Assembly: GCF_000816845.1 (NCBI RefSeq)
Contig: NZ_CP006880.1
Span: 2,108,001-2,172,000 of the forward strand
Direction: 5' to 3'
Length of the DNA stretch: 64,000 nt
Source: Rhizobium gallicum bv. gallicum R602sp
Lineage (GTDB): Bacteria > Pseudomonadota > Alphaproteobacteria > Rhizobiales > Rhizobiaceae
Below, one piece after another: positions 25,304 through 35,649 of this stretch. The notes beneath the pieces were generated by a model. The model made no database searches. It was given only the letters and a program-made list of their open reading frames with translations, and was not told where the DNA came from. Position numbers and translations under genes: made by a program. Each line of letters begins with the position of its first letter. Position 1 is the stretch's first letter.

Positions 25304-26686
25304 TCACGGCGAAAGTTCCTCCAGGACCTGGCCCTTGGTCTCAACCGCAAAGAGGACCGTGACCAGGGCGCCAACCAGAAGGATCGCTGCGAAAGCGCCA
25401 AAGACATACTGGATGCCCATCGATGACATGACCCAGCCTACAGCGATAGGCCCCGCAGAGGATCCGAGACGCAGCCAGGCGCTGCCTGTACCCGTGCCAA
25501 TGGCACGAAGACGGGTCGGGTAGATCTCTGCTGAATAGAGGTAGAGCGAGAAGGTCACAGTCTGGACGATGGCGTAGGCGAGACCGGCGAGGATCAGAAC
25601 CTGGATCGGTGATGTCGCACCCAGCCAGGCGAGGATGACAAGCGGTATCGGCGCGATCAGAAGTGCACCCGTGTACCAGCGCTTGCGGCCGACTTTATCG
25701 ATGAGCAGTGCGCATATAACGGCCGCGATCACACCGCCGATCGAAGTGACAAAGCCGTAGAAGATGCTGGTTTCAAGCGGCAGTTTGAACGTCTGCCGAT
25801 AGAGGGTCGGAAGCCAGGTGATCGTTCCATTGGCAACCATATAGGCGCAGAACCACATGGCCCAGATCGACAGTGTGCGCTTGAGGTAGATGCCCTGGAA
25901 AAGTTCGCGCCAGTCGGATTTGCGGCGGACGGGGGCGGCCACGACTTTCGGCTCCGGCAGTTCCTTGCCGGCAGCGCGGGCACTGTTCTCCAACTTGGTG
26001 ACGATGCGGTCGGCTTCCTCATAGCGACCGTTGGCGGCCAGCCAGCGCGGTGATTCATGGAGGAACCAACGCAGCGGGATCATGAGGATCGCAGGGACCA
26101 GGCCGACGACGAACATCGCCTTCCAGCCGTAGACCGGGACCATGAAGTAGCCGATCAAGCCCGCACCGACGAGGCCGAGCAAGAACAACACCTCATACAG
26201 CAGGAAGAAGCGGCCCCGCCCCTTCGAGCCGATCAACTCGTTGATATAGGCACTTGCAACCGGAACTTCTCCGCCGGTTCCGATACCTTGGATGAAACGA
26301 AATGCCATCATCATGCCGGCACCGGCCGCAAAAAGGCATGCGACGTCCATGCTGACGAATAGCAGGATGGTGAATAGCAGCACTTTGAGACGGCCGATCC
26401 GTTCGGCAAGCCAGCCAAAGCAAATGGCGCCGATCAACTGCCCTAGGTAGCCCATCGACAAGATCATTCCCGTCTGTCCCGGGGTCAAACCCCACTCGCG
26501 GACAAGAACCGGCATGGCATAGGCTATGGCGATGACGGTGTAACCGTCAAAGAACGTCGCTGCGCCGACGATATTTCGAGCCCAGAAGACCTCCCGGGTC
26601 ACTGGTAGCCGTTCTAGGCGGGCGCTGATTTCAGCTTGGGTATCGACGGCCGGCGACGGCGCGGCCATCCGTTGTTCCATGTTCAT
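25304..26686 (-). CDS. MFS sugar/sugar-acid transporter
   Basis: A 460-aa major facilitator of the sugar porter type with 12 predicted helices. It has the loop motifs GWLAERIGRLKVLL (between helices 2 and 3) and IDKVGRKRW (between 8 and 9), and PESPRWL-like HESPRWLAANGRYEEA after helix 6. The ribosome site GGAGG precedes ATG 26686. It lies 238 bases downstream of a DapA-family gene on the same strand and next to a divergent LacI regulator, so it probably imports the substrate of that pathway, likely a sugar acid. Confidence 0.85.
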   Translation of the reverse strand: MNMEQRMAAPSPAVDTQAEISARLERLPVTREVFWARNIVGAATFFDGYTVIAIAYAMPVLVREWGLTPGQTGMILSMGYLGQLIGAICFGWLAERIGRLKVLLFTILLFVSMDVACLFAAGAGMMMAFRFIQGIGTGGEVPVASAYINELIGSKGRGRFFLLYEVLFLLGLVGAGLIGYFMVPVYGWKAMFVVGLVPAILMIPLRWFLHESPRWLAANGRYEEADRIVTKLENSARAAGKELPEPKVVAAPVRRKSDWRELFQGIYLKRTLSIWAMWFCAYMVANGTITWLPTLYRQTFKLPLETSIFYGFVTSIGGVIAAVICALLIDKVGRKRWYTGALLIAPIPLVILAWLGATSPIQVLILAGLAYAIVQTVTFSLYLYSAEIYPTRLRAIGTGTGSAWLRLGSSAGPIAVGWVMSSMGIQYVFGAFAAILLVGALVTVLFAVETKGQVLEELSP

Positions 26687-26895
26687 GTTTCCTCCCTCTG
26701 CCTGGCCTGCTCTCCCGGCCCGGCGTCGAACCTACGCGTTGGATGTCTTAAACTTCGGGGACCTTTTTGGCATGGTGTCGCTGTGGATCCGGAAGGCATG
26801 GCTGTCTCATCGGCGAGTCAGGCACCAGCGTGACAGACGGTGCGACCGCGGCGCATCACTCCCCGATGCGCCCGCAATCCCCTCCCCGCAAGAAG

Positions 26896-26914
26896 CCCCG
26901 CTTAAGAGGCGGGG
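26896..26914 (-). terminator. Stem-loop after the DapA-family gene
   Basis: CCCCGC and GCGGGG pair around a seven-base loop just past the stop at 26925, in the gap before the MFS gene. It is short and has no U-run. It may attenuate rather than stop transcription into the transporter gene. Confidence 0.35.
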
Positions 26915-26924
26915 GCGTCCTCAG

Positions 26925-27872
26925 TCACTCAGCTGCCAGAAGCTGCTCAACCCGGCCGATGCCGGCAGCATCAAAGGCTGCAAAGATCTCCGCTTCGGCC
27001 GTTTCGCCGAGGTTCTTCAGCGGCTCGCGGATAGTGGCATGGTCAAGCACACCACGATGGACAAGCCCAAGCTTGAGGGCGACGGTGCCTTCCATATGGG
27101 AACCACGGTGGTAGACGGCACGGGTGACCGGAAGGAGACGTTCGAAGATCCGGCGGGCTTCCGGATAGTTTTGCGCCTTTCCTGCCTTGATCAGGTCGAT
27201 CAGCAGCTCCGGTGTGATATTGCCGTAGCCGACAAGCAGGCCGTCGACATCGAACATGGTCGGCAGCAGCCATTCGTCATGGCAGCTCAGGATCTGCAGG
27301 TTCGGGTTGGCCTTCTTGAGTTCCGGAATCTCAACGTACCAGCGCTTCATGTTTCGAACGCCGTTTTTGGTGGCGACGACGCCATCTTGGGTCGCGATCG
27401 CAAGCTGGGTGTCGAGGTCGTAGGAAGCCTTGGTGGCATCCGGGTACTGGAACAGGATGCACTGCAGGCCCGATTCCTGCCAGATGGCCCTGTAGCGATC
27501 TTGCGGCGCGCCTTTCTGGAACCCGAAACGCAGCCAGCCATGGTTAGGATAGACAAGAGCACCCGTCGCGCCGGCAGACTTGCACTTCTTGGCTTCTTCA
27601 GCGGCGACCTTGGTGCCCTCGCCGGTGATGCCGGCAATGATTGGAACCTGACCATCGACGGCTTCGACATAGGTGCGGATGAGCTGCAGGCGCTCTTCCT
27701 CGGTCAGGAACGTGCCTTCGCCGGCATGACCAAGGATAACTAAGCTCTTGACGCCGTCCATGCCGGCAAGCCATTTGGCGATACGGGCATTGGCCGGATA
27801 ATCGACCCCTCCGTCGCGGGTAAACGCGGTAACGGGTGCCGGGCTCAGGCCCCTCAAATCCATCGTTGGCAT
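26925..27872 (-). CDS. Dihydrodipicolinate synthase/N-acetylneuraminate lyase family aldolase
   Basis: A 315-aa TIM-barrel lyase or aldolase of the DapA/NanA family. The N-terminus reads LSPAPVTAFTRDGGVDY and is followed by GHAGEGTFLTEEER, the G-x-x-G-E loop of the family. The barrel tyrosine is likely in LFQYPD and the Schiff-base lysine in VVATKNGVRNM. These surroundings differ from DapA (Y-N-V-P and K-E-S/A-S-G), so lysine synthesis is unlikely. Members of this type act on keto-sugar acids such as 2-keto-3-deoxy derivatives. Divergence from a LacI regulator and the nearby MFS transporter supports a catabolic role. Confidence 0.82.
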   Translation of the reverse strand: MPTMDLRGLSPAPVTAFTRDGGVDYPANARIAKWLAGMDGVKSLVILGHAGEGTFLTEEERLQLIRTYVEAVDGQVPIIAGITGEGTKVAAEEAKKCKSAGATGALVYPNHGWLRFGFQKGAPQDRYRAIWQESGLQCILFQYPDATKASYDLDTQLAIATQDGVVATKNGVRNMKRWYVEIPELKKANPNLQILSCHDEWLLPTMFDVDGLLVGYGNITPELLIDLIKAGKAQNYPEARRIFERLLPVTRAVYHRGSHMEGTVALKLGLVHRGVLDHATIREPLKNLGETAEAEIFAAFDAAGIGRVEQLLAAE

Positions 27873-27931
27873 AGGTTGTCTCCTCCTTGATAGCCGCTGT
27901 CGCCTTCGTGATCAGCGATGGGATCGTTAAC

Positions 27932-27943
27932 GGGAACGTTCCC
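27932..27943. promoter_or_regulatory. Perfect palindrome, probable LacI-family operator
   Basis: GGGAACGTTCCC is a perfect 12-bp palindrome with a central CG, the typical form of LacI-family operators. It lies in the 149-bp gap between the divergent aldolase and lacI-type genes, about 60 bases from the aldolase start and 80 from the regulator start, so one site could control both directions. Confidence 0.75.
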
Positions 27944-28021
27944 ACTATCGTTTCCGATTTTGCTGGAGTCAACATTTTTTTTGATGCATGCTTGGGAGCA
28001 TTGATCGCGAGAGCGCCGTAA

Positions 28022-29068
28022 ATGGAAAAAAGTGAAATGGATTCAAAGCCCGAAGAAGCGAACCGCCAGACACGGGTGACTATCCTCGACGTTGCGTCGG
28101 CTGCTGGCGTTTCAAAATCTACAGTGTCGCGGATCCTCGATGAGCGACTTCCCCGATCCGACAACGAAACCTCGCGCCGCGTCCGGAAAATCGCAGAAGA
28201 CATGGGTTATGTCAGAGACGTCTCTGCGGCGAGCCTCCGACGCGGCAACACGATGACGGTTGGCGTGATCGTGCCCCGGCTGACCGATACCGTCATGGCA
28301 ATGCTCTACGAGTCCCTGGCAAAAGCGTGCAGCAAAAGTGGCCGCTTCGCCATTGTCGCGACAACCGATGATAAACCCCAGGCCGACAGACTTGCTGCCG
28401 AGTCACTTCTGAAACGAGGCGTCGACGGCTTGATTCTTTCGACTGCACGCGAGGATGACGATTTTCCTGACGAGCTGGTTGCCCGAGGTGTACCTTTTGT
28501 CCTGGCGTTGCGTACGGATGGACGGAGCCTGTCTTCGGTGGGCGACGACAGGCTGGGCGGATATCTGGCGACACGCCACCTCCTGGACCTCGGTCATCGT
28601 CGTATCGGAGTAATTGCCGGTCCTTCATATGCCTCCAGCTCGCGCGGGCGCGTCGAAGGCTACAGGCAGGCACTGGAAGAGGCCGCCATCTCGGTCCGCG
28701 CGGATCGCATTGTGCCGTCGACCTTCGGGATCGACGCCGGAGCGGATGCGGCCCTGCAGCTCATGCGCCTCGAAGATCGTCCGACGGCGATCTTTGCCGT
28801 GAACGACAACACCGCAATCGGTGCTCTTTCCGGCCTGTCACGCCTCGGAGTATCCGTACCCAACGATGTCTCAGTCGTCGGATACAACGATATCCCGATC
28901 GTCAGCCATCTTCCGACACCGCTCACGACACTGCGCGTCCCCTTCGAGCAGATTGCGTCAAACGCTTTGGATCTGCTCACGAGCGGCGCCATTTCAGCTG
29001 ACGATCGAGTCCGTATTTCGGCTCCGACCCTCATACCCAGAAAATCGTCCGCCAAGCCCAGATCTTGA
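28022..29068 (+). CDS. LacI-family transcriptional regulator
   Basis: A 348-aa repressor. The N-terminal helix-turn-helix reads VTILDVASAAGVSKSTVSRIL, the LacI hallmark, followed by the hinge and a periplasmic-binding-protein-like effector domain (VGVIVPRLTDTVMAMLYESLA and AIFAVNDNTAIGALSGL). The gene diverges from the aldolase gene and has a perfect palindromic operator in the gap. It probably represses the aldolase/MFS genes and itself until the sugar-acid substrate appears. The true start may be the Met at residue 6. Confidence 0.92.
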   Translation: MEKSEMDSKPEEANRQTRVTILDVASAAGVSKSTVSRILDERLPRSDNETSRRVRKIAEDMGYVRDVSAASLRRGNTMTVGVIVPRLTDTVMAMLYESLAKACSKSGRFAIVATTDDKPQADRLAAESLLKRGVDGLILSTAREDDDFPDELVARGVPFVLALRTDGRSLSSVGDDRLGGYLATRHLLDLGHRRIGVIAGPSYASSSRGRVEGYRQALEEAAISVRADRIVPSTFGIDAGADAALQLMRLEDRPTAIFAVNDNTAIGALSGLSRLGVSVPNDVSVVGYNDIPIVSHLPTPLTTLRVPFEQIASNALDLLTSGAISADDRVRISAPTLIPRKSSAKPRS

Positions 29069-29146
29069 ACAGATCGGAACCCTCGGCACCTCATTTCTTG
29101 CGCCGGAGGTCAGGATTTGATTTCAGCGATCTAGCAATCAGCTTGG

Positions 29147-29390
<244 letters not shown>

Positions 29391-29394
29391 CCTT

Positions 29395-30248
29395 TTACCT
29401 GGCTGTCGGCCACAGGAGAAGCCGAGGGAATTTCTTCTCGCGAATTTGCTCTGTCGCTTTTTCCGACGACGTCCATGGCTCACCTTTGAACAGCGGTAAG
29501 ACATGGGTCCAAATGACGCCGAACGCATGAATCGCATCGTCGCCCGTGAATTCTACGCCTGGCGGAAGCCAAGGGCGCGATGTCCTCTGTCAGGCTTTTT
29601 GTCAGCTTTTCAAGCATTCTTTGCTCCGCGTTCGCCCGCGAGATTACATTCTCCTCGAGCGAAAGGTAATGCTCGAAAGCAGCGACAAGCCGCCCCGCGT
29701 CGAGAGAAAGCTCGCGCCAACCTTCATGTAGATCAAAGAGATCGCGGTTCTTTCTCCGCTGCAGGAGAGCCCGGAGCTTTGTGCCAAACAGCTCTTCCTT
29801 GTCATATCATACGATATCGGCGGCACAGACGAACCACCCATTCTCTACCTTGAGGGGGTATGCGCGTCCCAAACAACGATTTGTGCTCGCGTGTGTTTAT
29901 CTCCACCTTTAGCTTGAGTGTCGGTTCAAGCTCCGCCTCCGGTGCGAACCGGAAGATGAGGTGCGTAGAATGGCCCGCCTGCTCTCTCTTGAACTTTCCT
30001 AGCCATGACAGAGCGCCGCGGATTGCATCGATTGGAACCAAATCGATATCTTCTGAATAGCGCAAGGGCCGTTTGAAAAGCAGTTTGTTGATTGCCGTGC
30101 CACCTCGAAAGGCGATCTTGCCTTGGAGCTTCGGTGCCGAAAAGAGGTTACAGAGCGCGCGAGAAATAATGAGATCTTGTTCGATCTGGCGAGAGTCCGG
30201 CCAAGGCGCCTGGGTAGCCCAGACTGTTAGATGCGAATTCGGGATCAA
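29395..30248 (-). pseudogene. Frameshifted AbiEii-type nucleotidyltransferase toxin
   Basis: The first 125 codons are intact and typical of AbiEii, with KIAFRGGTAINKLLF and the nucleotidyltransferase site YSEDIDLV. After a one-base change in the CCCCC run near 29862 the family sequence continues in another frame, with an in-frame TGA near 29812, then EELFGTKLRALLQRRKNRDLFDL. A second shift near 29570 leads to FTGDDAIHAFGVIWTHVLPLF and a stop at 29395. It begins at a TTG overlapping the abiEi stop. The toxin is dead as written unless the frameshifts are sequencing errors. Confidence 0.75.
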
Positions 30249-31073
30249 AAATCGATCTCCACGGTTTCATTGATGTCGAGACGCCACCGATCATCTCTTG
30301 TTTCAGAAATGGAAAGGCCCTCGATCAGAGGCCTTACCGATGGATCGAGTGGCGTATACTTGTCCGTTTGCTTGGCAAATGGTTGCAATGCGTCAGCCTG
30401 TTTTTTGTGTTTCGACAATTCGAGCAAATAGCCGAGGCGTCGGACTGACGTATTTCCGAAGTGCTGCGCAATCGACGCCAACTTCTTCGGATTCGCTCTG
30501 TCGCCGATGTCCTTCGCAATTTGCGCAACACCATTGATACCCGTGGCGCGCTTAAAGTAGCGGATGCAGTCCAGAAGCGTTAGCTCCACGCCTGCAGCCT
30601 GAGCGTAGCCGGCATCCGTTTTCAGGGAAGTCAGCCATTCCTTTTGGTTGGTTGCGCTAAAGATGGCGGGCGTCAAATAGATGAACTGGGATGCGGTGGC
30701 GCCCGATCACGATCGAGCGGAACTGCTGCGGGACGACAACTTGAAGCACCATCGCGGCCCGGTGCGAGGAGCCGTGCATCGCGGCCGCGCGTAAGAAGGG
30801 AATCCGGTAGTCTATGCCCAGATATTTCATCAGCGGCTCGATCCAGCGCGCCGGATCTGGAGCACCGGCAATCTTGTCCTCAGGCCGCAGGATGATGTAA
30901 AATCCATGCCTCGGATTGGCTAATCTCTTCTTGGAGATTTGACGTGTCAAAGCTGCAGTGAAGGCGTTGGGTTTAAGCGACAGCTCAGCCAAAGCCTCTG
31001 CGCGGGTAAACGTCGAGTACCCGCTTGTTACCTTTTTTCGATGTAATCTCGAGAGATGGCATCCGCTAATCAT
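30245..31073 (-). pseudogene. Frameshifted AbiEi-type antitoxin
   Basis: Two adjacent frames make up an AbiEi antitoxin. The N-terminal part reads SGYSTFTRAEALAELSLK (winged helix-turn-helix) and then PFLRAAAMHGSSHRAAMVLQ. Near 30695 one extra C moves the reading frame, and the family sequence goes on as PAIFSATNQKEWLTSLKTDAG through GINGVAQIAKDIGDRANPKKL to the stop at 30245. The toxin partner directly downstream is also broken, so the whole type IV toxin-antitoxin/abortive infection pair looks inactivated. Confidence 0.72.
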
Positions 31074-31124
31074 ACGCAAAAACAAACAAATTAATATGGG
31101 TTTTGCATATGATTGGCGCAATTG

Positions 31125-31330
31125 AAGATGAATATCTTCATCGAGTTGGTCGGGGCGAATGGCGAAGCTACGGTCGAGCTTGATCTTGTCGAAGGGGAAA
31201 ACGCGCATCGTATCGAGCGAGGAATAGCCTGTGCCGAAATCGTCGAGCGCGATCGTCACATCCAACTTGCCGATCTCCTGCAGCTGAATGCGCGTGCGCG
31301 CCTTGTCATGGAGATGGCCCACCGAGGATG
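31125..31330 (-). pseudogene. Fragment of an EAL (cyclic-di-GMP phosphodiesterase) domain
   Basis: The minus strand reads KLDVTIALDDFGTGYSSLDT followed by FPFDKIKLDRSF, the conserved DDFGTGYSS and KIDRSF motifs of EAL domains. Neither the EAL motif itself nor the rest of the domain is present. It is the inner part of a lost signalling gene, stranded between hemA and the broken abiE pair. Confidence 0.75.
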
Positions 31331-31374
31331 ATTGGACAGACGAATTTAGCCTTTGGGATAAACCGTTGGAGCAT

Positions 31375-32589
31375 TTATGCGACCTGCCTTGCGAGCGCGC
31401 AGCGCGACCAGAGGGAGTGGAGTGCTGCGACCAGCTGTTCGATGTCGGCATCGGAATGCAGCGGCGTCGGGGTGATGCGTAGCCGTTCGGTCTTCTTCGG
31501 CACCGTCGGATAGTTGATCGGCTGGACATAGACGCCGAAATTGTCGAGCAGCAGATCCGAGATCCATTTGCACTTCGCCGCATCGCCGACCAAGACCGGC
31601 ACGATGTGGCTCGGGTTCGGCATATGCGGGATGCCGCGCTGGTCAAGCAATGATCTCAGCTTGCGCACCCGGTCCTGATGGCGGGCGCGCTCGAACTGGC
31701 TGACTTTCAGGTGCTGGATCGAGGCCACCGCACCGGCAGCAAGCGCCGGCGGCAGCGCCGTCGTGAAGATGAAGCCGGAGGCAAACGAGCGGATGAAATC
31801 GCACAGCGCCGTTGAGGCGGCGATATAGCCGCCCATGACGCCGAAGGCCTTGCCGAGCGTGCCTTCGATGATGGTCAGCCGGTCCATCAGCCCCTCGCGC
31901 TCGGCAATGCCGCCGCCGCGCGGACCATACATGCCGACAGCATGCACTTCGTCGAGATAGGTCATCGCGCCATATTTGTCGGCGAGATCGCAGATCTCCT
32001 TGATCGGCGCGATATCGCCATCCATCGAATAGACGGATTCGAAGGCGATCAGCTTCGGCGCCTTCGGATCGGCGGCCGCAAGCTTGGCTTCGAGATCGGC
32101 GACGTCGTTGTGCTTCCAGATCACCTTGCCGCATTTCGCATGGCGGATGCCTTCGATCATCGAGGCATGGTTCAGCGCGTCGGAGAAGATGATCAGTCCG
32201 GGGATCCTGGCGCCGAGCGTGCCGAGCGACGCCCAGTTGGAGACATAGCCGGAGGTGAAGATCAGTGCTGCTTCCTTGCCGTGCAGATCGGCCAGCTCGC
32301 GCTCGAGCAGCACATGGTAGTGATTAGTGCCAGAGATATTCCGGGTGCCTCCCGCACCCGCGCCACAGTGGTCGATGGCGTTCTTCATCGCCTCGATCAC
32401 CTTCGGGTTCTGGCCCATGCCGAGATAGTCGTTGGAACACCAGACGGTAACGTCCTTCTGACCGTCCGCCGTGTGGCGCGTGGCGCGCGGAAAGCCGCCG
32501 CGATGACGCTCGAGATCGGCGAAAACCCGATAGCGGCCTTCCTTGTGAAGCCCGTCCAGCTCGCTCCTAAAAAATCCTTCGAAATCCAT
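31375..32589 (-). CDS. hemA: 5-aminolevulinate synthase HemA
   Basis: A 404-aa PLP enzyme that condenses glycine and succinyl-CoA to 5-aminolevulinate, the first step of haem synthesis in alphaproteobacteria. Motifs include [41 protein letters not shown] and the PLP-lysine region [13 protein letters not shown]. Length equals the rhizobial enzyme (about 405 aa). I use the ATG at 32589, preceded by GGAG. A TTGAC-N4-ATCAA box centred 65 bases upstream suggests FixK/FNR control, so this may be a plasmid copy used under low oxygen, when cbb3 oxidase and nor need haem. Confidence 0.96.
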   Translation of the reverse strand: MDFEGFFRSELDGLHKEGRYRVFADLERHRGGFPRATRHTADGQKDVTVWCSNDYLGMGQNPKVIEAMKNAIDHCGAGAGGTRNISGTNHYHVLLERELADLHGKEAALIFTSGYVSNWASLGTLGARIPGLIIFSDALNHASMIEGIRHAKCGKVIWKHNDVADLEAKLAAADPKAPKLIAFESVYSMDGDIAPIKEICDLADKYGAMTYLDEVHAVGMYGPRGGGIAEREGLMDRLTIIEGTLGKAFGVMGGYIAASTALCDFIRSFASGFIFTTALPPALAAGAVASIQHLKVSQFERARHQDRVRKLRSLLDQRGIPHMPNPSHIVPVLVGDAAKCKWISDLLLDNFGVYVQPINYPTVPKKTERLRITPTPLHSDADIEQLVAALHSLWSRCALARQVA

Positions 32590-32647
32590 GCATGTGCTCC
32601 ATAGCCACGAACAATCAATCAACTAGCGCTTATCGAACTTGATGGTC

Positions 32648-32661
32648 TTGACATAAATCAA
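32648..32661 (-). promoter_or_regulatory. FNR/FixK-type box upstream of hemA
   Basis: TTGACATAAATCAA matches the TTGAT-N4-ATCAA consensus with one substitution. It is centred about 65 bases before the hemA ATG, which would place a start site about 24 bases before the ATG if it acts as a class II site at -41.5. Confidence 0.75.
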
Positions 32662-32762
32662 GACGAACCGCCAAGCGCTCACCATTCTTCTGCCGAGGCT
32701 GCGGCTTTCTTTAAGCCGAATCAAATTTCGAGCGAGCTTTGCAGGCGACCGAAGACCGTTGA

Positions 32763-33215
32763 TCAATCGCAGCGAGGGCCTTGAAGGTCTTTCTGTTCGG
32801 CCTTGGTCAGCAAGGCCACGTGGGGAGCCGCGTGCTGGCGGCGTGTAAAGACGATCGCGGCAAAACCAACCATCACAAGGAGCACTGGCGCGCCCCAAAG
32901 CAGCATGGTGCGGGTACTGAGCCGAGGCTTCAGCAGCACGAATTCGCCGTAGCGCGAAACGATGTAGTTCAGTACCTCCTCGTCGGTGTCGCCATCGGTG
33001 ATACGCTCGCGCACCAGCAGCCTGAGGTCCTTGGCGAGGTCGGCATTGGAATCGTCGATCGACTGGTTCTGGCAGACCATGCAGCGCAGTTCGGCCGACA
33101 GCGAGCGGGCACGCGCCTCGAGCGCCGGGTCGGCCAGCACCTCGTCGGGATTGACGGCAAAGGCCGGTGCTGCGGAAAGAAACAACGCGATGGCGAAGAG
33201 GATCGGCCGGATCAT
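32763..33215 (-). CDS. ccmH: Cytochrome c maturation protein CcmH (CycL)
   Basis: A 150-aa membrane-anchored thiol protein with a signal peptide (about residues 1-20), the [10 protein letters not shown] motif with Cys45 and Cys48, and one C-terminal membrane helix. It reduces apocytochrome c cysteines for haem attachment with CcmF. The ATG at 33215 overlaps the ccmF stop (ATGA). It is the last gene of ccmI-E-F-H (cycHJKL), which matures the c-type cytochromes FixO, FixP and NorC encoded nearby. Confidence 0.95.
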   Translation of the reverse strand: MIRPILFAIALFLSAAPAFAVNPDEVLADPALEARARSLSAELRCMVCQNQSIDDSNADLAKDLRLLVRERITDGDTDEEVLNYIVSRYGEFVLLKPRLSTRTMLLWGAPVLLVMVGFAAIVFTRRQHAAPHVALLTKAEQKDLQGPRCD

Positions 33216-35200
33216 TCCGTCGCCTCCATGACCGGTTTTAGCGGTCTTGCCTTGCGGCGCGGGGCGCCGACGCGCAGCCGCCGGTCGGAGAGCGACACGA
33301 AGCCACCCACCGCCATCAGCAGCGTCCCGCCCCAGATCAACAGGATGAACGGTTTCCACCAGATGCGCACGACGATGCCGCCGTCCTTGGTCGGATCGCC
33401 GAGCGACACGTAGAGCTGGCTTGCCCCGAAGGTGAGGATGCCGGCTTCCGTCGTCGGCATCTGGCGGGCGGCATAAAGGCGCTTCGCCGACCAGGTATCG
33501 GCGACCACGGCGCCGCCGCGCCGCACCGTGAAGTGTCCGCGCTCCTCGCTATAGTTCGGCCCTTTCGCCGGCTTGAGACCGTCGAAGGAAAGCGTGTAGC
33601 CTCCAGCCTCGGTGGTCTCGCCCGGCTTCATCTCGAGCACATGCTCGGTCGAAAAGGCCGACACCGCAACGATGCCGATGACGCTAACGCCAAGTCCGGC
33701 ATGCGCAAGTGCGGTGCCGAAGGCCGAGCGCGGCAGGCCTGTCAGCCGCTTCCAGGCGACATGCGCCTTCACCTTGCCGATGCCGGCGCGATACCACAGA
33801 TCGGCAGCCGCACCTGCGACCAGGAACAGCCCGGCCGCCAGCCCGAGCACCGACAGCACCGGCCCGCCGTGCTCGATGTAGAAGACGGCGATCGCCGCGG
33901 CGAAGGCAACCCCTGCCACGACATAGAGCCGCTGCAGCACGCCCAGAAGGTCGCCGCGCTTCCAGGCAAGCAGCGGACCGAACGGCACGGCGACGAGCAA
34001 CGGTGCCATCAAGAGCCCGAAGGTCATGTTGAAGAACGGCGCGCCAACGGAGATCTTGTCGCCGGTGAGCGTCTCCAGAAGCAGCGGATAGAGTGTCCCG
34101 GTCAAGACGGTGCCGCAGGCAACCGTGAGGATCAGGTTGTTCAGCACCAAGGCGCCTTCGCGCGAGACCGGCGCAAACAGGCCGCCCGCACTCAAACGCG
34201 GTGCGCGAAACGCAAACAGCGACAGCGCTCCGCCGATGAAGAGCATGAGAATGCAAAGAATGAAGACGCCGCGGCTCGGGTCGCTGGCAAAGGCATGCAC
34301 CGAGGTCAAGACGCCGGAGCGCACCAGGAAGGTGCCGAGCAGCGACAGCGAGAAGGTAAGGATTGCAAGCAGCACGGTCCAGATCTTCAGCGCCTCGCGC
34401 TTTTCCATCACCAGCGCCGAATGCAAGAGTGCGGTTCCGGCAAGCCATGGCATGAAGGAGGCGTTTTCGACCGGATCCCAGAACCACCAGCCGCCCCAGC
34501 CGAGTTCGTAATAGGCCCAGTAGGAGCCCATGGCGATGCCGAGCGTCAGGAAGGTCCAGGCCGCCAGTGTCCAGGGCCTGACCCAGCGCGCCCAGGCGGC
34601 ATCGATCCGGCCTTCGATCAAGGCGGCGACGGCAAAGGAGAAGCACACCGAAAAGCCGACATAACCGAGATAAAGCAGCGGCGGATGGATGGCGAGCCCG
34701 ATATCCTGCAGCACCGGATTGAGGTCGCGGCCCTCGGCCGGTGCCGGATCGAGACGGACGAACGGGTTGGAGGTCAACAGGATGAAGAGGATGAAGGCGG
34801 CGGAGATCCACGCCTGAACCGAAAGCACATTGGCCTTCAGCCTGTCCGGCAGATTGCGGCCGAAGAGCGCCACCAGGGCGCTGAACAGCGCAAGGATCAG
34901 CAGCCACAGCATCATCGAGCCTTCGTGATTGCCCCAGACGCCGGAATATTTGTAGATCAGCGGCACCAGCGAATGCGAGTTCTCCCAGACGTTCCGGACG
35001 GTAAAGTCGGAGACCACATGGGCATAGGTCAAAACGCAAAAGGAGAAGGTCACCAGCGCAAAGAGCACGAGGGAGCCGAGCGGCGCGACATCCATCATCG
35101 CCTGGTCAAGTCTGCGCGCGCCGATTGCCGGCACCAGCGAAACAACGATCGCTGCCGCCAGCGCCAGGACAAGTGCGTAGTGACCGATCTCGATGATCAT
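33212..35200 (-). CDS. ccmF: Haem lyase component CcmF (CycK)
   Basis: A 662-aa multi-span membrane protein that receives haem from CcmE and ligates it to apocytochrome c. The tryptophan-rich haem site [18 protein letters not shown] is present, with conserved [12 protein letters not shown] and HxxL-type helices around it. I use the ATG at 35200, which overlaps the ccmE stop; a longer open frame upstream only shadows ccmE. A very long antisense open frame over this gene is a codon-bias artefact. Confidence 0.96.
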   Translation of the reverse strand: MIIEIGHYALVLALAAAIVVSLVPAIGARRLDQAMMDVAPLGSLVLFALVTFSFCVLTYAHVVSDFTVRNVWENSHSLVPLIYKYSGVWGNHEGSMMLWLLILALFSALVALFGRNLPDRLKANVLSVQAWISAAFILFILLTSNPFVRLDPAPAEGRDLNPVLQDIGLAIHPPLLYLGYVGFSVCFSFAVAALIEGRIDAAWARWVRPWTLAAWTFLTLGIAMGSYWAYYELGWGGWWFWDPVENASFMPWLAGTALLHSALVMEKREALKIWTVLLAILTFSLSLLGTFLVRSGVLTSVHAFASDPSRGVFILCILMLFIGGALSLFAFRAPRLSAGGLFAPVSREGALVLNNLILTVACGTVLTGTLYPLLLETLTGDKISVGAPFFNMTFGLLMAPLLVAVPFGPLLAWKRGDLLGVLQRLYVVAGVAFAAAIAVFYIEHGGPVLSVLGLAAGLFLVAGAAADLWYRAGIGKVKAHVAWKRLTGLPRSAFGTALAHAGLGVSVIGIVAVSAFSTEHVLEMKPGETTEAGGYTLSFDGLKPAKGPNYSEERGHFTVRRGGAVVADTWSAKRLYAARQMPTTEAGILTFGASQLYVSLGDPTKDGGIVVRIWWKPFILLIWGGTLLMAVGGFVSLSDRRLRVGAPRRKARPLKPVMEATE

Positions 35201-35649
35201 TGCGTACCCTCGCCTTCCTGCCACAGACCCTGCGCCTTCAGCCGGTCGGCAACGTCCTTCGGCATGTATTTCTCGTCGTGCTTGGCAAGCACCGTATCGG
35301 CCATGAACTCCCGGCTGCCGGCCGCAAACTTGCCTTCCGTCACGACCCCCTGCCCTTCGCGGAACAGGTCGGGCAGGATGCCGGTATATTTGACCTTTAC
35401 CTGATCGCCGCTGCCGTCGGTGACGGCGAATTCCACCGTCGAGCCTGCGCCGCGCACGACGCTGCCCTCGCCGACCAGCCCGCCGAGGCGGATGCGCGTC
35501 TCCGGCGCTACCGGTGTTTTGGCAAGGTCGGCCGGCATGTAGAAATAGGCGACCGACTGGCTGAAGGCGAACATGACGAGCAGCACCGCGGCGAGGATGA
35601 AGCCCATGCCGCCGCCAATCACCGCAAGGCGCTTCTGCTTGCGCGTCAT
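35197..35649 (-). CDS. ccmE: Haem chaperone CcmE (CycJ)
   Basis: A 150-aa single-span periplasmic haem chaperone. One N-terminal membrane helix is followed by an OB-fold. The haem-binding motif [10 protein letters not shown] contains His124, which binds haem covalently, and Tyr128. It starts at 35649, overlapping the ccmI stop, and ends overlapping the ccmF start, giving the tightly packed ccmIEFH order of rhizobia. Confidence 0.96.
   Translation of the reverse strand: MTRKQKRLAVIGGGMGFILAAVLLVMFAFSQSVAYFYMPADLAKTPVAPETRIRLGGLVGEGSVVRGAGSTVEFAVTDGSGDQVKVKYTGILPDLFREGQGVVTEGKFAAGSREFMADTVLAKHDEKYMPKDVADRLKAQGLWQEGEGTQ

Noticed and set aside
33533..35404. 623-codon open frame antisense to ccmF
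   Set aside because: It mirrors ccmF, has no hydrophobic or motif structure, and is explained by codon bias.
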